A stretch of 64,000 nt of DNA. Source: CBDCZI01 sp965224495. Lineage in GTDB: Bacteria; Bacteroidota; Bacteroidia; Cytophagales; JAAEPT01. Positions 25,845 to 34,363 of this stretch are shown here, piece after piece. A program made the translations under genes and the position numbers. The stretch spans positions 62,001 through 126,000 of the forward strand of contig CBDCZI010000022.1 in assembly GCA_965224495.1 (NCBI GenBank), written 5' to 3'. Position 1 is the stretch's first letter. Each line of letters begins with the position of its first letter. The notes below the pieces were generated by a model. The model had not been told where the DNA came from. It searched no databases and saw only the letters and a list, made by a program, of their open reading frames with translations.

Positions 25845-26504
25845 TTACTTCAAACGGGCAATGATTGTTTGTCCTCCAATAGTCTTTTGTTGTAAATTGA
25901 CGGTGATTTCAGCGTCTAAAGGCAGGTAAACATCTACTCTTGAACCAAATTTAATAAACCCAAACTCTTCTGATTGTCCGATGGTTTCTCCCTCCTTGAT
26001 ATACCAACAAATGCGTTTTGCCAACGCTCCTGCTACTTGACGAAATAAGACTTCAACCCCTTTTTTGTTTTCTATAACCGTAGTTGTTCTTTCGTTTTCG
26101 GTACTTGATTTTGGATGCCAAGCAACTAGGTATTTACCAGGGTGGTATTTGAAATATTTAACTATTCCACCAACAGGGACACGTGTTTGGTGTACATTGA
26201 TTGGAGACATGAAAATAGAAAGTTGCTTACGCATTCCCTTAAAATATTCGTCTTCTTGCACTTCTTCGATAACGACTACTTTTCCATCTACTGGAGAAAT
26301 GATTAAATCATCACCAGTAACCAATTCTCTGTTCGGTTTTCTGAAGAACTGTAAAATGATTAAGTAAAAGATAACTGCTAAGGCAATGATAGAATACTTC
26401 AGTATAGGTAAATGTGACAAGAAATGAAACGCACCGTAAATAACAGCTATTTCTAATGCTAAAAACTTCAATAGCATTCTATGTCCTTCTTTATGGATAG
26501 TCAT
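25845..26504 (-). CDS. psd: Phosphatidylserine decarboxylase family protein
   Basis: Pyruvoyl-dependent decarboxylase that makes phosphatidylethanolamine at the membrane. Two N-terminal hydrophobic helices (about 10-50) are followed by LIISPVDGKVVVIEEV, FMSPINVHQTRVPVGG, and the self-cleavage site FIKFGSRVDVYLP, whose serine becomes the pyruvoyl group. Length 219 fits the short bacterial form. It is the last gene of a minus-strand series CPBP-DUF2007-cdsA-psd, consistent with phospholipid synthesis. Confidence 0.9.
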   Translation of the reverse strand: MTIHKEGHRMLLKFLALEIAVIYGAFHFLSHLPILKYSIIALAVIFYLIILQFFRKPNRELVTGDDLIISPVDGKVVVIEEVQEDEYFKGMRKQLSIFMSPINVHQTRVPVGGIVKYFKYHPGKYLVAWHPKSSTENERTTTVIENKKGVEVLFRQVAGALAKRICWYIKEGETIGQSEEFGFIKFGSRVDVYLPLDAEITVNLQQKTIGGQTIIARLK

Positions 26505-26587
26505 AAGAGTAAATTAAATCTAAATACAAAAAAACGGCTGATTTTGGTCTTATCCTAAGAAACCTCCGGTTTTTTAGTAATTGTCTG

Positions 26588-27415
26588 TTAAGTAGTAAGA
26601 ATAAGAAAACAGATAATAAAAGGAAGTGCTAATAACAACCCATCAAAACGGTCTAAAAAACCACCGTGACCAGGTAAGAAATTTCCCGAATCTTTAATCT
26701 CTAAACTTCTTTTTAATAAGGATTCTACCAAATCGCCATAACCTCCCAAAACAACAATGATTACTGACAAACTAAGCCATTGCCATAACGCTAGGTCGTG
26801 CCAAAAAAGAGAAATCCCGTAAGCGAAAGCCAATGAAAGTACTAAACCACCAATTGAACCTTCCCAAGTTTTCTTAGGCGAGATTCTTTCAAATAATTTT
26901 GTTTTTCCTAAAGTACGACCAGCAAAATAAGCGCCCGAATCACTTGCCCAAAGCATTAATAATACGCCCAATACGATCTGAGGACTGTATGTATCAGTGC
27001 TTACGTGAGCGATATGCTGAAAGAGAGTAAAAGGCAAAGAAGCATAAACAATTCCTAAAATAGTGTACCCAATATTCATGAAAGGGTATTTTCGCTGGCG
27101 GTACAACTCTACCAAGAAAATCATTCCCGTAAGGGGATATAATAAAGCAAAATATTTGGAGTCAAAGGTAGTTGGAAACTGAAATTGTAAAAAAGTAAAT
27201 ATGTAAGCAAACGACCCCACAGTCATACCTACCCAAGCCAAAGGCTTAGCTATTTTTGAATCATTGATAAGTTTATAGAACTCCAATTGACAAAAAAATT
27301 GCGCAATAAAAAAGATGACAAAAAAGCCCCAAACGCTATACCAAACGGAGGCAATTACAATGGCACTTGCTAAAATACCTGTTACGAGTCTTGTTACAAA
27401 ATTATTCAAAATCAA
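26588..27415 (-). CDS. cdsA: Phosphatidate cytidylyltransferase
   Basis: Integral membrane enzyme that makes CDP-diacylglycerol from phosphatidic acid and CTP. About eight membrane helices are visible, and the C-terminal CdsA signature is complete: SLLKRSLEIKDSGNFLPGHG followed by GFLDRFD. Length 275 is typical. It overlaps the stop of the upstream DUF2007 gene by 4 bases, and psd follows 83 bases downstream, so consecutive steps toward phosphatidylethanolamine lie together. Confidence 0.93.
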   Translation of the reverse strand: MILNNFVTRLVTGILASAIVIASVWYSVWGFFVIFFIAQFFCQLEFYKLINDSKIAKPLAWVGMTVGSFAYIFTFLQFQFPTTFDSKYFALLYPLTGMIFLVELYRQRKYPFMNIGYTILGIVYASLPFTLFQHIAHVSTDTYSPQIVLGVLLMLWASDSGAYFAGRTLGKTKLFERISPKKTWEGSIGGLVLSLAFAYGISLFWHDLALWQWLSLSVIIVVLGGYGDLVESLLKRSLEIKDSGNFLPGHGGFLDRFDGLLLALPFIICFLILTT

Positions 27416-27621
27416 TCAAATGTTAAATGGTCTTCAATTAGTTTCTTTGCTTTCAGTATGTTGTCTCTATTCACAAACAAATGGTAAGTGCCTAAAGGGT
27501 ACGCTGAGCCTTTCTTATCTACAAGTACGCAATCTATCTCGTTATCTTCAAGAAAAAGCTTAACGATTTCTACTCGGTGGATAAAATTATTTTCATAAGC
27601 CTTTATCCAATCAAATGACAT
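27412..27621 (-). CDS. DUF2007 family small protein
   Basis: A 69-residue protein with the DUF2007 pattern: EIVKLFLEDNEIDCVLVDKK, then GTYHLFVNRDNILKAKKLIED. The fold is a small ferredoxin-like alpha/beta domain annotated as a putative signal-transducing protein; its function is not established. It overlaps both neighbours (CPBP by 11 bases, cdsA by 4), so it is translated as part of the operon. Confidence 0.82.
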   Translation of the reverse strand: MSFDWIKAYENNFIHRVEIVKLFLEDNEIDCVLVDKKGSAYPLGTYHLFVNRDNILKAKKLIEDHLTFD

Positions 27622-28555
27622 TACCTTTTGTTTTTTTGTGAAAAAGATAAATTAAGGCAATAGGAACGATACTATAAATGGCGATATAGAGCCACGCATT
27701 ATTATCAAACAGTGAAGTGTCCATTGATGCGTCTATGAAATTGTTGGTTACTAAATAACCGATGACCAAAGAAGAAGTGTTGTACGTCACGTGTGCAACA
27801 ATGGGTACATAAATGTTTTTTGTCCAATAATAAAAATAGCCAAATAAACCACCAAGGAGTAAACGTAAGATGAAATTAGCCCATTCCAAATGTATGGCAC
27901 TAAACAAAAAAGCACTAATCCAAATGGCTAAATGAGGGCTTCTAAAGGCTTTCTTGAATAAGTTTTGAAATACGCCTCGAAAAACCAATTCTTCTCCAAT
28001 ACCAGGAATTATAGCCAACCCAACAATACTTAATAATAAGGTAGGTGTTTCTTTTACGCTTAATAAGTACTCATAAGTTCCTGTCGCTTTTTTGTCTGCT
28101 TGAAGTAACAATTCCAAAATATTATCAGGTAAAATCATTTCCATTCCCAATTTATTCAATTCGCTTAACAACAGAAAAGTCGGGTAAGCACATAAAGTCA
28201 ATAAAGCTATTTTTAGCACGAGGTCTTTATCAAACGTGTTTTTGACCGCTTGTAGTTGCTCAGCAACAAAACCATTTTCTCTCTTAATGAAAAAATAACT
28301 TCCTCCAATATAAATAAACATGGAGTTTAATGCCATGATACTAACAAAAACCATCTGCTTTCCTTCAAATAATTGCGGTTGAGTGAGGAATAAGAATGCC
28401 GTTTCGGGGGCGTTGTTGAATATATACGCCAACAAGCCCTGTATAATAAAAGCTGTTGAAAAACCTGTCATAGCGAGGTAAAGGACAAATAGAATAATCC
28501 AGTAAGCGACTGGCTTTTCTATTTGTTTAGGGATTTGATTATCAATATTGTTCAT
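27611..28555 (-). CDS. CPBP-family intramembrane glutamic endopeptidase
   Basis: A membrane protein of 314 residues with about eight helices and the CPBP (Rce1-like/Abi) motifs: GIGEELVFRGVFQN near residue 195, FSAIHLEWANF near 225, and PIVAHVTYNTSSL near 260. The EExxxR and the two histidines form the expected active site. Substrate is unknown. It is the first gene of the CPBP-DUF2007-cdsA-psd operon, with a -7 box just upstream and dusB divergent 34 bases away. Confidence 0.87.
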   Translation of the reverse strand: MNNIDNQIPKQIEKPVAYWIILFVLYLAMTGFSTAFIIQGLLAYIFNNAPETAFLFLTQPQLFEGKQMVFVSIMALNSMFIYIGGSYFFIKRENGFVAEQLQAVKNTFDKDLVLKIALLTLCAYPTFLLLSELNKLGMEMILPDNILELLLQADKKATGTYEYLLSVKETPTLLLSIVGLAIIPGIGEELVFRGVFQNLFKKAFRSPHLAIWISAFLFSAIHLEWANFILRLLLGGLFGYFYYWTKNIYVPIVAHVTYNTSSLVIGYLVTNNFIDASMDTSLFDNNAWLYIAIYSIVPIALIYLFHKKTKGNVI

Positions 28556-28573
28556 TATAACGTAACTTTACAA

Positions 28574-28581
28574 CAAAAATA
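28574..28581 (-). promoter_or_regulatory. -7 promoter box of the CPBP-cdsA-psd operon
   Basis: Reads TATTTTTG on the minus strand (TAnnTTTG), 18 bases before the CPBP start codon. The leader would be only about 10-15 bases. The divergent dusB start at 28590 leaves both promoters in the same 34-base gap. Confidence 0.55.
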
Positions 28582-28589
28582 GTTAGATT

Positions 28590-29573
28590 TTGGTTAAGAT
28601 TGATACAATTGAATTAGGAGATTTCCCTTTATTACTCGCTCCGATGGAAGATGTGAGTGATCCGCCTTTCCGTGCGGTGTGCAAAGAGCAGGGTGCAGAC
28701 TTGATGTTTACTGAGTTTATATCTTCAGATGGACTGATTCGTGACGCTGCAAAAAGCTTACAAAAACTTGATATTTACGATTACGAACGACCAATAGGTA
28801 TTCAGATTTTCGGCGATAAAATTGAATCGATGCGAATAGCTGCTGCTCGTGTAGAAGAAGCTCAACCCGAAATTATAGATATTAATTATGGTTGCCCTGT
28901 CAAAAAAGTAGCTTGTAAAGGTGCTGGTTCGGGAATATTGAAAGATTTGCCCAAAATGCAGGCAATGACCGCCGAAATAGTGAAGCAAGTTGATTTACCT
29001 GTTACTGTTAAAACTCGTCTAGGTTGGGATGATTCGACAATCCAAATTGTGGAAGTTGCCAAACGTTTACAAGATGTAGGTATCAAGGCGTTGTCGATTC
29101 ACGGACGTACACGTATGCAAATGTACAAAGGGTCGGCTGATTGGGACCCGATTGCGGAAGTGAAAAACCACCCAGATATTCATATTCCTATTTTCGGTAA
29201 TGGTGATATTGATTCGCCACAAAAAGCGGTCGAATATAAAAGTAAATATGGCGTTGATGGCGTGATGATTGGTCGTGCAGCGATTGGTTATCCGTGGATT
29301 TTTAAGGAGATTAAACATTACATCAAAACAGGTGAAATGTTGCCTCCACCAGATGTAGCGGAAAGAATTAGGGTTTGTAAAAAGCATCTTGATTTTTCAT
29401 TGGAATGGAAAAATGAGCGTCAAGGTTTGTTAGAAATGCGTCGTCATTACACCAATTACTTTAAAGGGTTGTATAATTTTAAGCCTTTTCGAACGAGATT
29501 AGTAGAGTCACTAGATAAAGACGAAGTCTATGATATATTAGACGAAGTAGGGCATCAATATTTGAACTTGTAG
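28590..29573 (+). CDS. dusB: tRNA-dihydrouridine synthase
   Basis: FMN-dependent reductase that makes dihydrouridine in tRNA. It has LLAPMEDVSDPPFRAVCKE at the start, the catalytic cysteine in NYGCPVKKVACKGAGSG near residue 95, VKTRLGWDD, LSIHGRTRMQMYKGSADW, and GVMIGRAAIGYPWIF. Length 327 is standard. The start is a TTG, 34 bases from the divergent CPBP gene; no earlier ATG is available in frame. The Dus class is assigned from general similarity to DusB. Confidence 0.92.
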   Translation: MVKIDTIELGDFPLLLAPMEDVSDPPFRAVCKEQGADLMFTEFISSDGLIRDAAKSLQKLDIYDYERPIGIQIFGDKIESMRIAAARVEEAQPEIIDINYGCPVKKVACKGAGSGILKDLPKMQAMTAEIVKQVDLPVTVKTRLGWDDSTIQIVEVAKRLQDVGIKALSIHGRTRMQMYKGSADWDPIAEVKNHPDIHIPIFGNGDIDSPQKAVEYKSKYGVDGVMIGRAAIGYPWIFKEIKHYIKTGEMLPPPDVAERIRVCKKHLDFSLEWKNERQGLLEMRRHYTNYFKGLYNFKPFRTRLVESLDKDEVYDILDEVGHQYLNL

Positions 29574-29715
29574 AGAAGTTCGTGCAATATACTACTGAGT
29601 CTTTTTTGTACCAATTGCTTTGTGACTTCACTTCGGTAGAGTAAAAGCCCGATGTGATTTGTAATATAAATGAAGGAAATAGAAACGAAGATAAGGAAAT
29701 AGAGGTATTTTATTT

Positions 29716-29723
29716 TATCTTTG
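29716..29723 (+). promoter_or_regulatory. -7 promoter box of the DUF4197 gene
   Basis: TATCTTTG, an exact TAnnTTTG match, 18 bases before ATG 29742. Confidence 0.55.
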
Positions 29724-29741
29724 ATTTGTAAAATTTAACCA

Positions 29742-30635
29742 ATGAATATGAAAAAAAAAATAAAGTTAATTGTAGTAGTTGCTCTTTTGTCATCTACTTT
29801 GTTTAGTTGTGCGGTATTAGAGTCTGTTTTAGGCGGTTTGGATACGGCAACAGGTACAGCGACAGGAACTTCTTCAAGTTCTAATATCGTTGCAGGATTG
29901 AAAGAAGCGTTACGTGTTGGTGTCGATACAGCGACGAGTCGTTTGGCTGTATCCAATGGGTACTTTAAAGACCAAGCAGTAAAATTGTTGTTGCCACCCT
30001 CAGTAGGTAATTCGATTGCTAAATTCAAATCAAAATCTATTAATATCTTAGGTGTTGGGGAGATTACTGGAGCGAAAATATACAGTACGGGTATTCCTCT
30101 ATTGGGAATTAAACCTTTGTCGAGTATAGAAGATAAATTAATTTTGGGTTTAAATAGAGCTGCAGAAACAGCCGCAAAAGATGCTGGGCCTATTTTCGGG
30201 AATGCGATAAAAGGAATCACTATAGCTGATGGTAACAATATTCTTTTTGGTGGTGATAATGAGGCAGCTACGAAATATTTGAAGTCTAAAACTTCTTTGG
30301 CGTTGTTTAGTCAATTTGAGCCTAAAATTGATGCTGCATTGAAAAGTGTAAAAGTTGGTGACAAAAGTGTTGTAGCGCTGTATGAAAACTATGTGTCGAG
30401 TTACAATAATATACTAAATAAGTCAGTACCAACAGGGTTGACTGGTCGTTCGACTATTGCACAATTGATGGGTGTGCCCGTGATTAAAGCAGAAAATCTT
30501 TCGGCTTATTCTACAAACAAAGGCTTAGATGGTCTGTTTCTGAAAGTAGCAGGAGAGGAAAAGAAAATTAGAACAAACCCTTTGAATAGAGTAACTTCTA
30601 TCTTGAAAGATGTATTTGGAAGATTAGATAAATAG
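29742..30635 (+). CDS. DUF4197 family lipoprotein
   Basis: The lipobox SSTLFSCAVLES gives an exported lipid-anchored protein. The mature domain matches DUF4197: IVAGLKEALRVGVDTATSRL, then LILGLNRAAETAAKDAGPIF, then EAATKYLKSKTSLALFSQFEP. A short low-complexity T/G/S linker (TATGTATGTSSSS) follows the lipobox. Function of the family is unknown. It is a single gene with its own -7 box and a terminator shared with the convergent SUI1 gene. Confidence 0.82.
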   Translation: MNMKKKIKLIVVVALLSSTLFSCAVLESVLGGLDTATGTATGTSSSSNIVAGLKEALRVGVDTATSRLAVSNGYFKDQAVKLLLPPSVGNSIAKFKSKSINILGVGEITGAKIYSTGIPLLGIKPLSSIEDKLILGLNRAAETAAKDAGPIFGNAIKGITIADGNNILFGGDNEAATKYLKSKTSLALFSQFEPKIDAALKSVKVGDKSVVALYENYVSSYNNILNKSVPTGLTGRSTIAQLMGVPVIKAENLSAYSTNKGLDGLFLKVAGEEKKIRTNPLNRVTSILKDVFGRLDK

Positions 30636-30653
30636 ATTATCTTGTAAAATTAC

Positions 30654-30690
30654 AAAAGCCTGTTACTATAGAAAGTAACAGGCTTTTTTT
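30654..30690. terminator. Bidirectional terminator between DUF4197 and SUI1 genes
   Basis: A perfect 14-base-pair stem (aaaagcctgttact, 30654-30667, with 30674-30687), a 6-base loop and a T run on the plus side. A-runs opposite allow it to serve both convergent genes. Confidence 0.85.
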
Positions 30691-30699
30691 TGCTAAAAT

Positions 30700-31044
30700 T
30701 TATCCTCCTACTCTTTTTACTTGGTAGTTTTTTTCTTTGAGTAGCTTCATGACTTTGTCACGAGCCTCTCCTTGGATAAATATTTGTCCCTCTTTTACAC
30801 TTCCTCCTACTCCACACTTGGATTTTAGAAGTTTCCCTAAATCTTTTAAGTCATTTTCGGAGCCAATGAATCCGTCAATTAATGTGACCGTTTTTCCTTT
30901 TCTTGCTTTTCTGTCTAACGAAACTTTGAGTATTTGTTCCGAAGGGGGTAGGGTAGTCTCTTCGTTGTCGTCGTCGTAATCAAACTCAAAATCATCATTT
31001 GTAGAATAAATGATGTCAATACGTTCTTTCTTTTTCTTAGCCAT
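30700..31044 (-). CDS. SUI1/eIF1-like translation factor
   Basis: The C-terminal SUI1 domain is clear: KGKTVTLIDGFIGSENDLKDL, LLKSKCGVGGSVKEGQI and IQGEARDKVMKLLKE. A lysine-rich and acidic N-terminal extension precedes it. Bacterial members (YciH-like) affect start-site selection on the ribosome. I use ATG 31044 (MAKKKK) rather than the TTG two codons upstream. It is the last gene of the acpP-fabF-rnc-DUF4268 series. Confidence 0.87.
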   Translation of the reverse strand: MAKKKKERIDIIYSTNDDFEFDYDDDNEETTLPPSEQILKVSLDRKARKGKTVTLIDGFIGSENDLKDLGKLLKSKCGVGGSVKEGQIFIQGEARDKVMKLLKEKNYQVKRVGG

Positions 31045-31083
31045 GGTCAAAAATAGAAAGGAATAGTGCTTTTTACAAGTGTA

Positions 31084-31548
31084 TTAACTCGAAAGGCTAA
31101 TAAATGTTTCGTTGGCGTCGCACCAAAAAGCATCTAGTTTTATTAGGCGGTCTTTGAAAAACTCAAATAAATCTTGCCAATCGTCTTTTAAGTAATAGTT
31201 CTTACCTGACATTTGGGTGTAGATTCGTGCCGAAGGAATGCCGTACTCATTAACAAAATTGTCATCCCAAATCCATTCCTCACCTAAGTTGGTGTGTAAG
31301 AATTTTTTTAATGCCTCAAACTGTTCGAAAAACAAAACCCTCATTTCAGCATCCGAATGAGTGATTTCAATACCGATAGAAGCCATTTTGGGTGTAGTGT
31401 GCATTCTGAAATAAATGTCTTTCACACCTGTTTTGTAATTAATCCAATTGATTTTGATACCATCTGCCGAGGGGTGACGCTTGATTATACGTCCCAATGT
31501 TGTCCAAAACTCTTGTCTTAGTTTGATTGCCTCGGCTTTTGAAAACAT
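31084..31548 (-). CDS. DUF4268 family protein
   Basis: A 154-residue protein with the DUF4268 layout: EFWTTLGRIIKRHPSADG, INWINYKTGVKDIYFRMH, IGIEITHSDAEMRVLFFEQF, and WIWDDNFVNEYGIPSARIY. The domain is found alone or attached to nuclease-like modules, but its role is unknown. It starts 11 bases after rnc on the same strand and is likely co-transcribed with it. Confidence 0.8.
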   Translation of the reverse strand: MFSKAEAIKLRQEFWTTLGRIIKRHPSADGIKINWINYKTGVKDIYFRMHTTPKMASIGIEITHSDAEMRVLFFEQFEALKKFLHTNLGEEWIWDDNFVNEYGIPSARIYTQMSGKNYYLKDDWQDLFEFFKDRLIKLDAFWCDANETFISLSS

Positions 31549-31559
31549 AATTTTATTGG

Positions 31560-32261
31560 TTATTTGATACCTAAACTTTCACAAGCTTTTTGGGCAGCAG
31601 CTTGTTCCGATTTTTTCTTACTGTATCCTGAGCCAGTAGCGAGGATTTCTGTTTTTTCTTTGATAGATATCTGGCAAGTAAATGTTTTTGCGTGTTGTGT
31701 GCCTTCTTCGTTGGCGGTTTCGAAGTGTATTTTATCCCCTTTCTTTTGTGCCCATTCAATGATTACACTTTTGAAATTAGCCGTGTTTTCAATAATGTCT
31801 TTGAGGTCGATGTGTGGCTTGACTAGGTAGTTAATAATGAATTTACTACAATATTTATAGCCCTTGTCTAAATATACAGCACCGATAAAAGCCTCTAAAG
31901 CATTTCCGTAGATGCTAATAGATTTTCCTTTAACTAATTTGGTGTTGCTATGTAGCATTAAATCTGCCAAGCCGATTTTACGTGCTAAGGTATTTAAGGA
32001 GTCTCTTTTAACAATACGAGAGCGTGTTTCTGTTAAGAAACCTTCGTTTTTGTTAGGGAATTTTTTGAATAAATATTCGGCAACAATAGATCCAAGTATA
32101 GCATCACCTAAAAATTCAAGTCTTTCATTAGAGTCATCTGAAGTAGATGAGTGTCTTAACGAAAGTTTAAAAAGTTCTAAATTCGAGGGACTCTTACCGA
32201 TAATCCCTCGAATAGTAGATTTTAAAATCTTATCCTCTGATTTGTGCTTATTGAAAAGCAC
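31560..32261 (-). CDS. rnc: Ribonuclease III
   Basis: Double-stranded RNA endonuclease. The catalytic domain holds the signature NERLEFLGDAILGSIVAEYLF and the later acidic site NALEAFIGAVYLDKG; the C-terminal dsRNA-binding domain ends GYSKKKSEQAAAQKACESLG. Length 233 is normal. The start is GTG, whose G is shared with the TAG stop of fabF, giving tight translational coupling. The acpP-fabF-rnc order is conserved in many bacteria. Confidence 0.95.
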   Translation of the reverse strand: MLFNKHKSEDKILKSTIRGIIGKSPSNLELFKLSLRHSSTSDDSNERLEFLGDAILGSIVAEYLFKKFPNKNEGFLTETRSRIVKRDSLNTLARKIGLADLMLHSNTKLVKGKSISIYGNALEAFIGAVYLDKGYKYCSKFIINYLVKPHIDLKDIIENTANFKSVIIEWAQKKGDKIHFETANEEGTQHAKTFTCQISIKEKTEILATGSGYSKKKSEQAAAQKACESLGIK

Positions 32262-33517
32262 TAATCTTCGTATTTTTTGAAGATTACAGAAGCATTGTGT
32301 CCTCCAAAACCGAAAGTGTTACTAATAGCAACATTAATATCTCGTTTTTGGGCTTTATTAAACGTAAAGTTTAATTTAGGATCAAAAGCTTCATCATCAG
32401 TGAAATGATTAATTGTTGGCGGAACCAACCCATTTTTGATAGATAAAATAGAAGCAACTGCCTCGATAGCACCAGCAGCACCCAAAAGGTGACCAGTCAT
32501 CGATTTTGTTGAGCTGATATTTAGGTTGTAAGCATGTTCACCGAAAACGGCTTCGATAGCTTTTACTTCCCCAATATCACCTAATGGAGTAGATGTACCA
32601 TGTACATTTACATAATCCACGTCTTCAGGTTTCATATTTGCATCATCAAGCGCATTAATCATCACATTTTTAGCACCCAATCCTTCTGGATGAGGAGCGG
32701 TCATGTGATGAGCATCTGCTGACATACCGCCACCTACCATTTCTGCGTAGATTTTAGCACCTCTTGCTTTAGCATGCTCATATTCTTCAAGAATAACGGC
32801 ACCAGCACCTTCTCCCATGATGAAACCATTACGGTCTTTATCAAATGGACGAGATGCAGTTTTTGGAGAATCATTTCTTTCAGATAATGCTCTTAAAGCA
32901 TTAAATCCTCCAATACCGCCTTCTGTGACAGCCATTTCTGAACCACCTGTGACAAATACGTCAGCTTTTCCTAAACGTATATAGTTGAATGCATCAATTA
33001 ATGCATTGGTAGATGAAGCACATGCCGAAACGGTAGAGAAGTTAGGTCCTCTAAAACCGTGACGCATAGAAATCCATCCAGCACTAATATCAATAATCAT
33101 TTTAGGTATAAAGAAAGGGTTGAATTTTGGTGTATGATCATTTGCAACGTAACCTTTGATTTCGTCTTCAAATGTTTTTATACCACCAATTCCAGCTCCC
33201 CAAATTACACCAATACGGTCAGGATTGACCTCTGTGTTTTCAAAAAGACCCGCGTCTTTAATAGCTTGATCCGAAGCAACAACTGCAAATTGTGCAAATG
33301 GATCCATTTTACGGGCGTCTTTCTTCACAATGTGATCGAAAGGATCGAAGTTCTTTACTTCACAGGCAAATTTAGTTTTAAATTTGCTTGTATCAAATCT
33401 TGTAATTGGAGCGGCTCCACTTACTCCGTTTGCTAACGACTCCCAATATTCATCGACAGTGTTACCAATAGGAGTAAGTGCACCCAATCCAGTTACTACA
33501 ACTCTTTTTAAGTTCAT
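32261..33517 (-). CDS. fabF: Beta-ketoacyl-ACP synthase II
   Basis: Condensing enzyme of fatty acid elongation. The active-site cysteine is in FSTVSACASSTNALIDA, and the two catalytic histidines are in VNVHGTSTPLGD and KSMTGHLLGAAGAIEA, with FGFGGHNASVIF at the end. The N-terminus KRVVVTGLGALTPIGNTV is typical. Length 418 is normal. It is 25 bases downstream of acpP and shares one base with rnc. Confidence 0.97.
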   Translation of the reverse strand: MNLKRVVVTGLGALTPIGNTVDEYWESLANGVSGAAPITRFDTSKFKTKFACEVKNFDPFDHIVKKDARKMDPFAQFAVVASDQAIKDAGLFENTEVNPDRIGVIWGAGIGGIKTFEDEIKGYVANDHTPKFNPFFIPKMIIDISAGWISMRHGFRGPNFSTVSACASSTNALIDAFNYIRLGKADVFVTGGSEMAVTEGGIGGFNALRALSERNDSPKTASRPFDKDRNGFIMGEGAGAVILEEYEHAKARGAKIYAEMVGGGMSADAHHMTAPHPEGLGAKNVMINALDDANMKPEDVDYVNVHGTSTPLGDIGEVKAIEAVFGEHAYNLNISSTKSMTGHLLGAAGAIEAVASILSIKNGLVPPTINHFTDDEAFDPKLNFTFNKAQKRDINVAISNTFGFGGHNASVIFKKYED

Positions 33518-33542
33518 ATACTAAGTCTTAAGACTTAAATGA

Positions 33543-33779
33543 TTACTTAACGTTTGTTTCTAAATAAGTAACAGCATCACCTACTGTAGCTATATTTTCA
33601 GCTTGCTCATCTGGAATAGAAATGTTAAATTCTTTTTCAAATTCCATGATCAACTCTACAGTGTCTAGTGAATCAGCACCTAAGTCGTTTGTGAAACTAG
33701 CTTCTGCTGCAACTTCTGACTCTTCTACACCAAGTTTGTCAATGATGATAGCTTTTACTTTCTCTGCAATTTCTGACAT
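33543..33779 (-). CDS. acpP: Acyl carrier protein
   Basis: A 78-residue acidic four-helix protein; the phosphopantetheine serine is in NDLGADSLDTVELIMEFE. The substrate carrier of fatty acid synthesis, it leads the operon with fabF and rnc. Upstream on the minus strand a near-consensus -7 box TTCCTTTG is present, facing the divergent promoter of the pyruvate kinase operon. Confidence 0.97.
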   Translation of the reverse strand: MSEIAEKVKAIIIDKLGVEESEVAAEASFTNDLGADSLDTVELIMEFEKEFNISIPDEQAENIATVGDAVTYLETNVK

Positions 33780-33899
33780 AATCTTTTATTTTAGTTACGA
33801 TTAAGCCACAAAGGAAACAGAATTTTTCATAAAGTCAAACATTTTTCTTGACTAAGTAATAAAAACAGCTAAAAAAGGGGGCTAATTCTTATTAAATGT

Positions 33900-33907
33900 T
33901 ATCTTTG
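33900..33907 (+). promoter_or_regulatory. -7 promoter box of the IPExxxVDY-pyk operon
   Basis: TATCTTTG, an exact TAnnTTTG match, 21 bases before ATG 33929. The bases TTTGTGGCT following it are mirrored in the divergent acpP promoter region. Confidence 0.55.
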
Positions 33908-33928
33908 TGGCTAATTTAATTCTTAAGA

Positions 33929-34363
33929 ATGGCAAACTTAGAGCTTATCGTTGAGTGTGATTACGACTTTAGTCTCTATGGAATTGTTTGTCCTCTGAAA
34001 GAATATCAGGTAGCTTATTATATTAACAAGTTGTTTAGCATTGATTTATGTAGGTCAGAAGACTTAGAAATCAATTTTGTAAAAGAAGCAAGTTTAACTT
34101 GCTCTCTATTTACGGCACAAACAGAAAGTTCTTATATATGGCTAATAAAGAACAAAGCATTGGAGGCCGTTAAGGTCAAGAAGCCATTTCTTATTCCTGA
34201 AAAAAAAGAATTTGATTTCTTCTTTAAGGTAGAAGGTAAACTTCATGATTGGCATGAAGACGAACTGGAAGACTTGTTTAAAGGGATAAATCAAGTTCAA
34301 TATGTAAAGCAGTTAGAAGTAGAGAATATAGATTCGAAGGAAAATTTAATATATTTAGAATGA
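33929..34363 (+). CDS. IPExxxVDY family protein
   Basis: A 144-residue protein of a Bacteroidota family usually found directly upstream of pyruvate kinase, as here. The naming motif is present in altered form as LIPEKKEFDFFFKV (F-D-F in place of V-D-Y). The N-terminal half contains DYDFSLYGIVCPLKEYQVAYYINKLF. The ATGA overlap with pyk couples their translation. Function is unknown; the fixed context suggests a role with glycolysis or pyruvate kinase. Confidence 0.8.
   Translation: MANLELIVECDYDFSLYGIVCPLKEYQVAYYINKLFSIDLCRSEDLEINFVKEASLTCSLFTAQTESSYIWLIKNKALEAVKVKKPFLIPEKKEFDFFFKVEGKLHDWHEDELEDLFKGINQVQYVKQLEVENIDSKENLIYLE

Noticed and set aside
29735..30238. A 167-codon minus-strand frame opposite the DUF4197 gene
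   Set aside because: It is the antisense shadow of a well-supported lipoprotein with its own promoter box.
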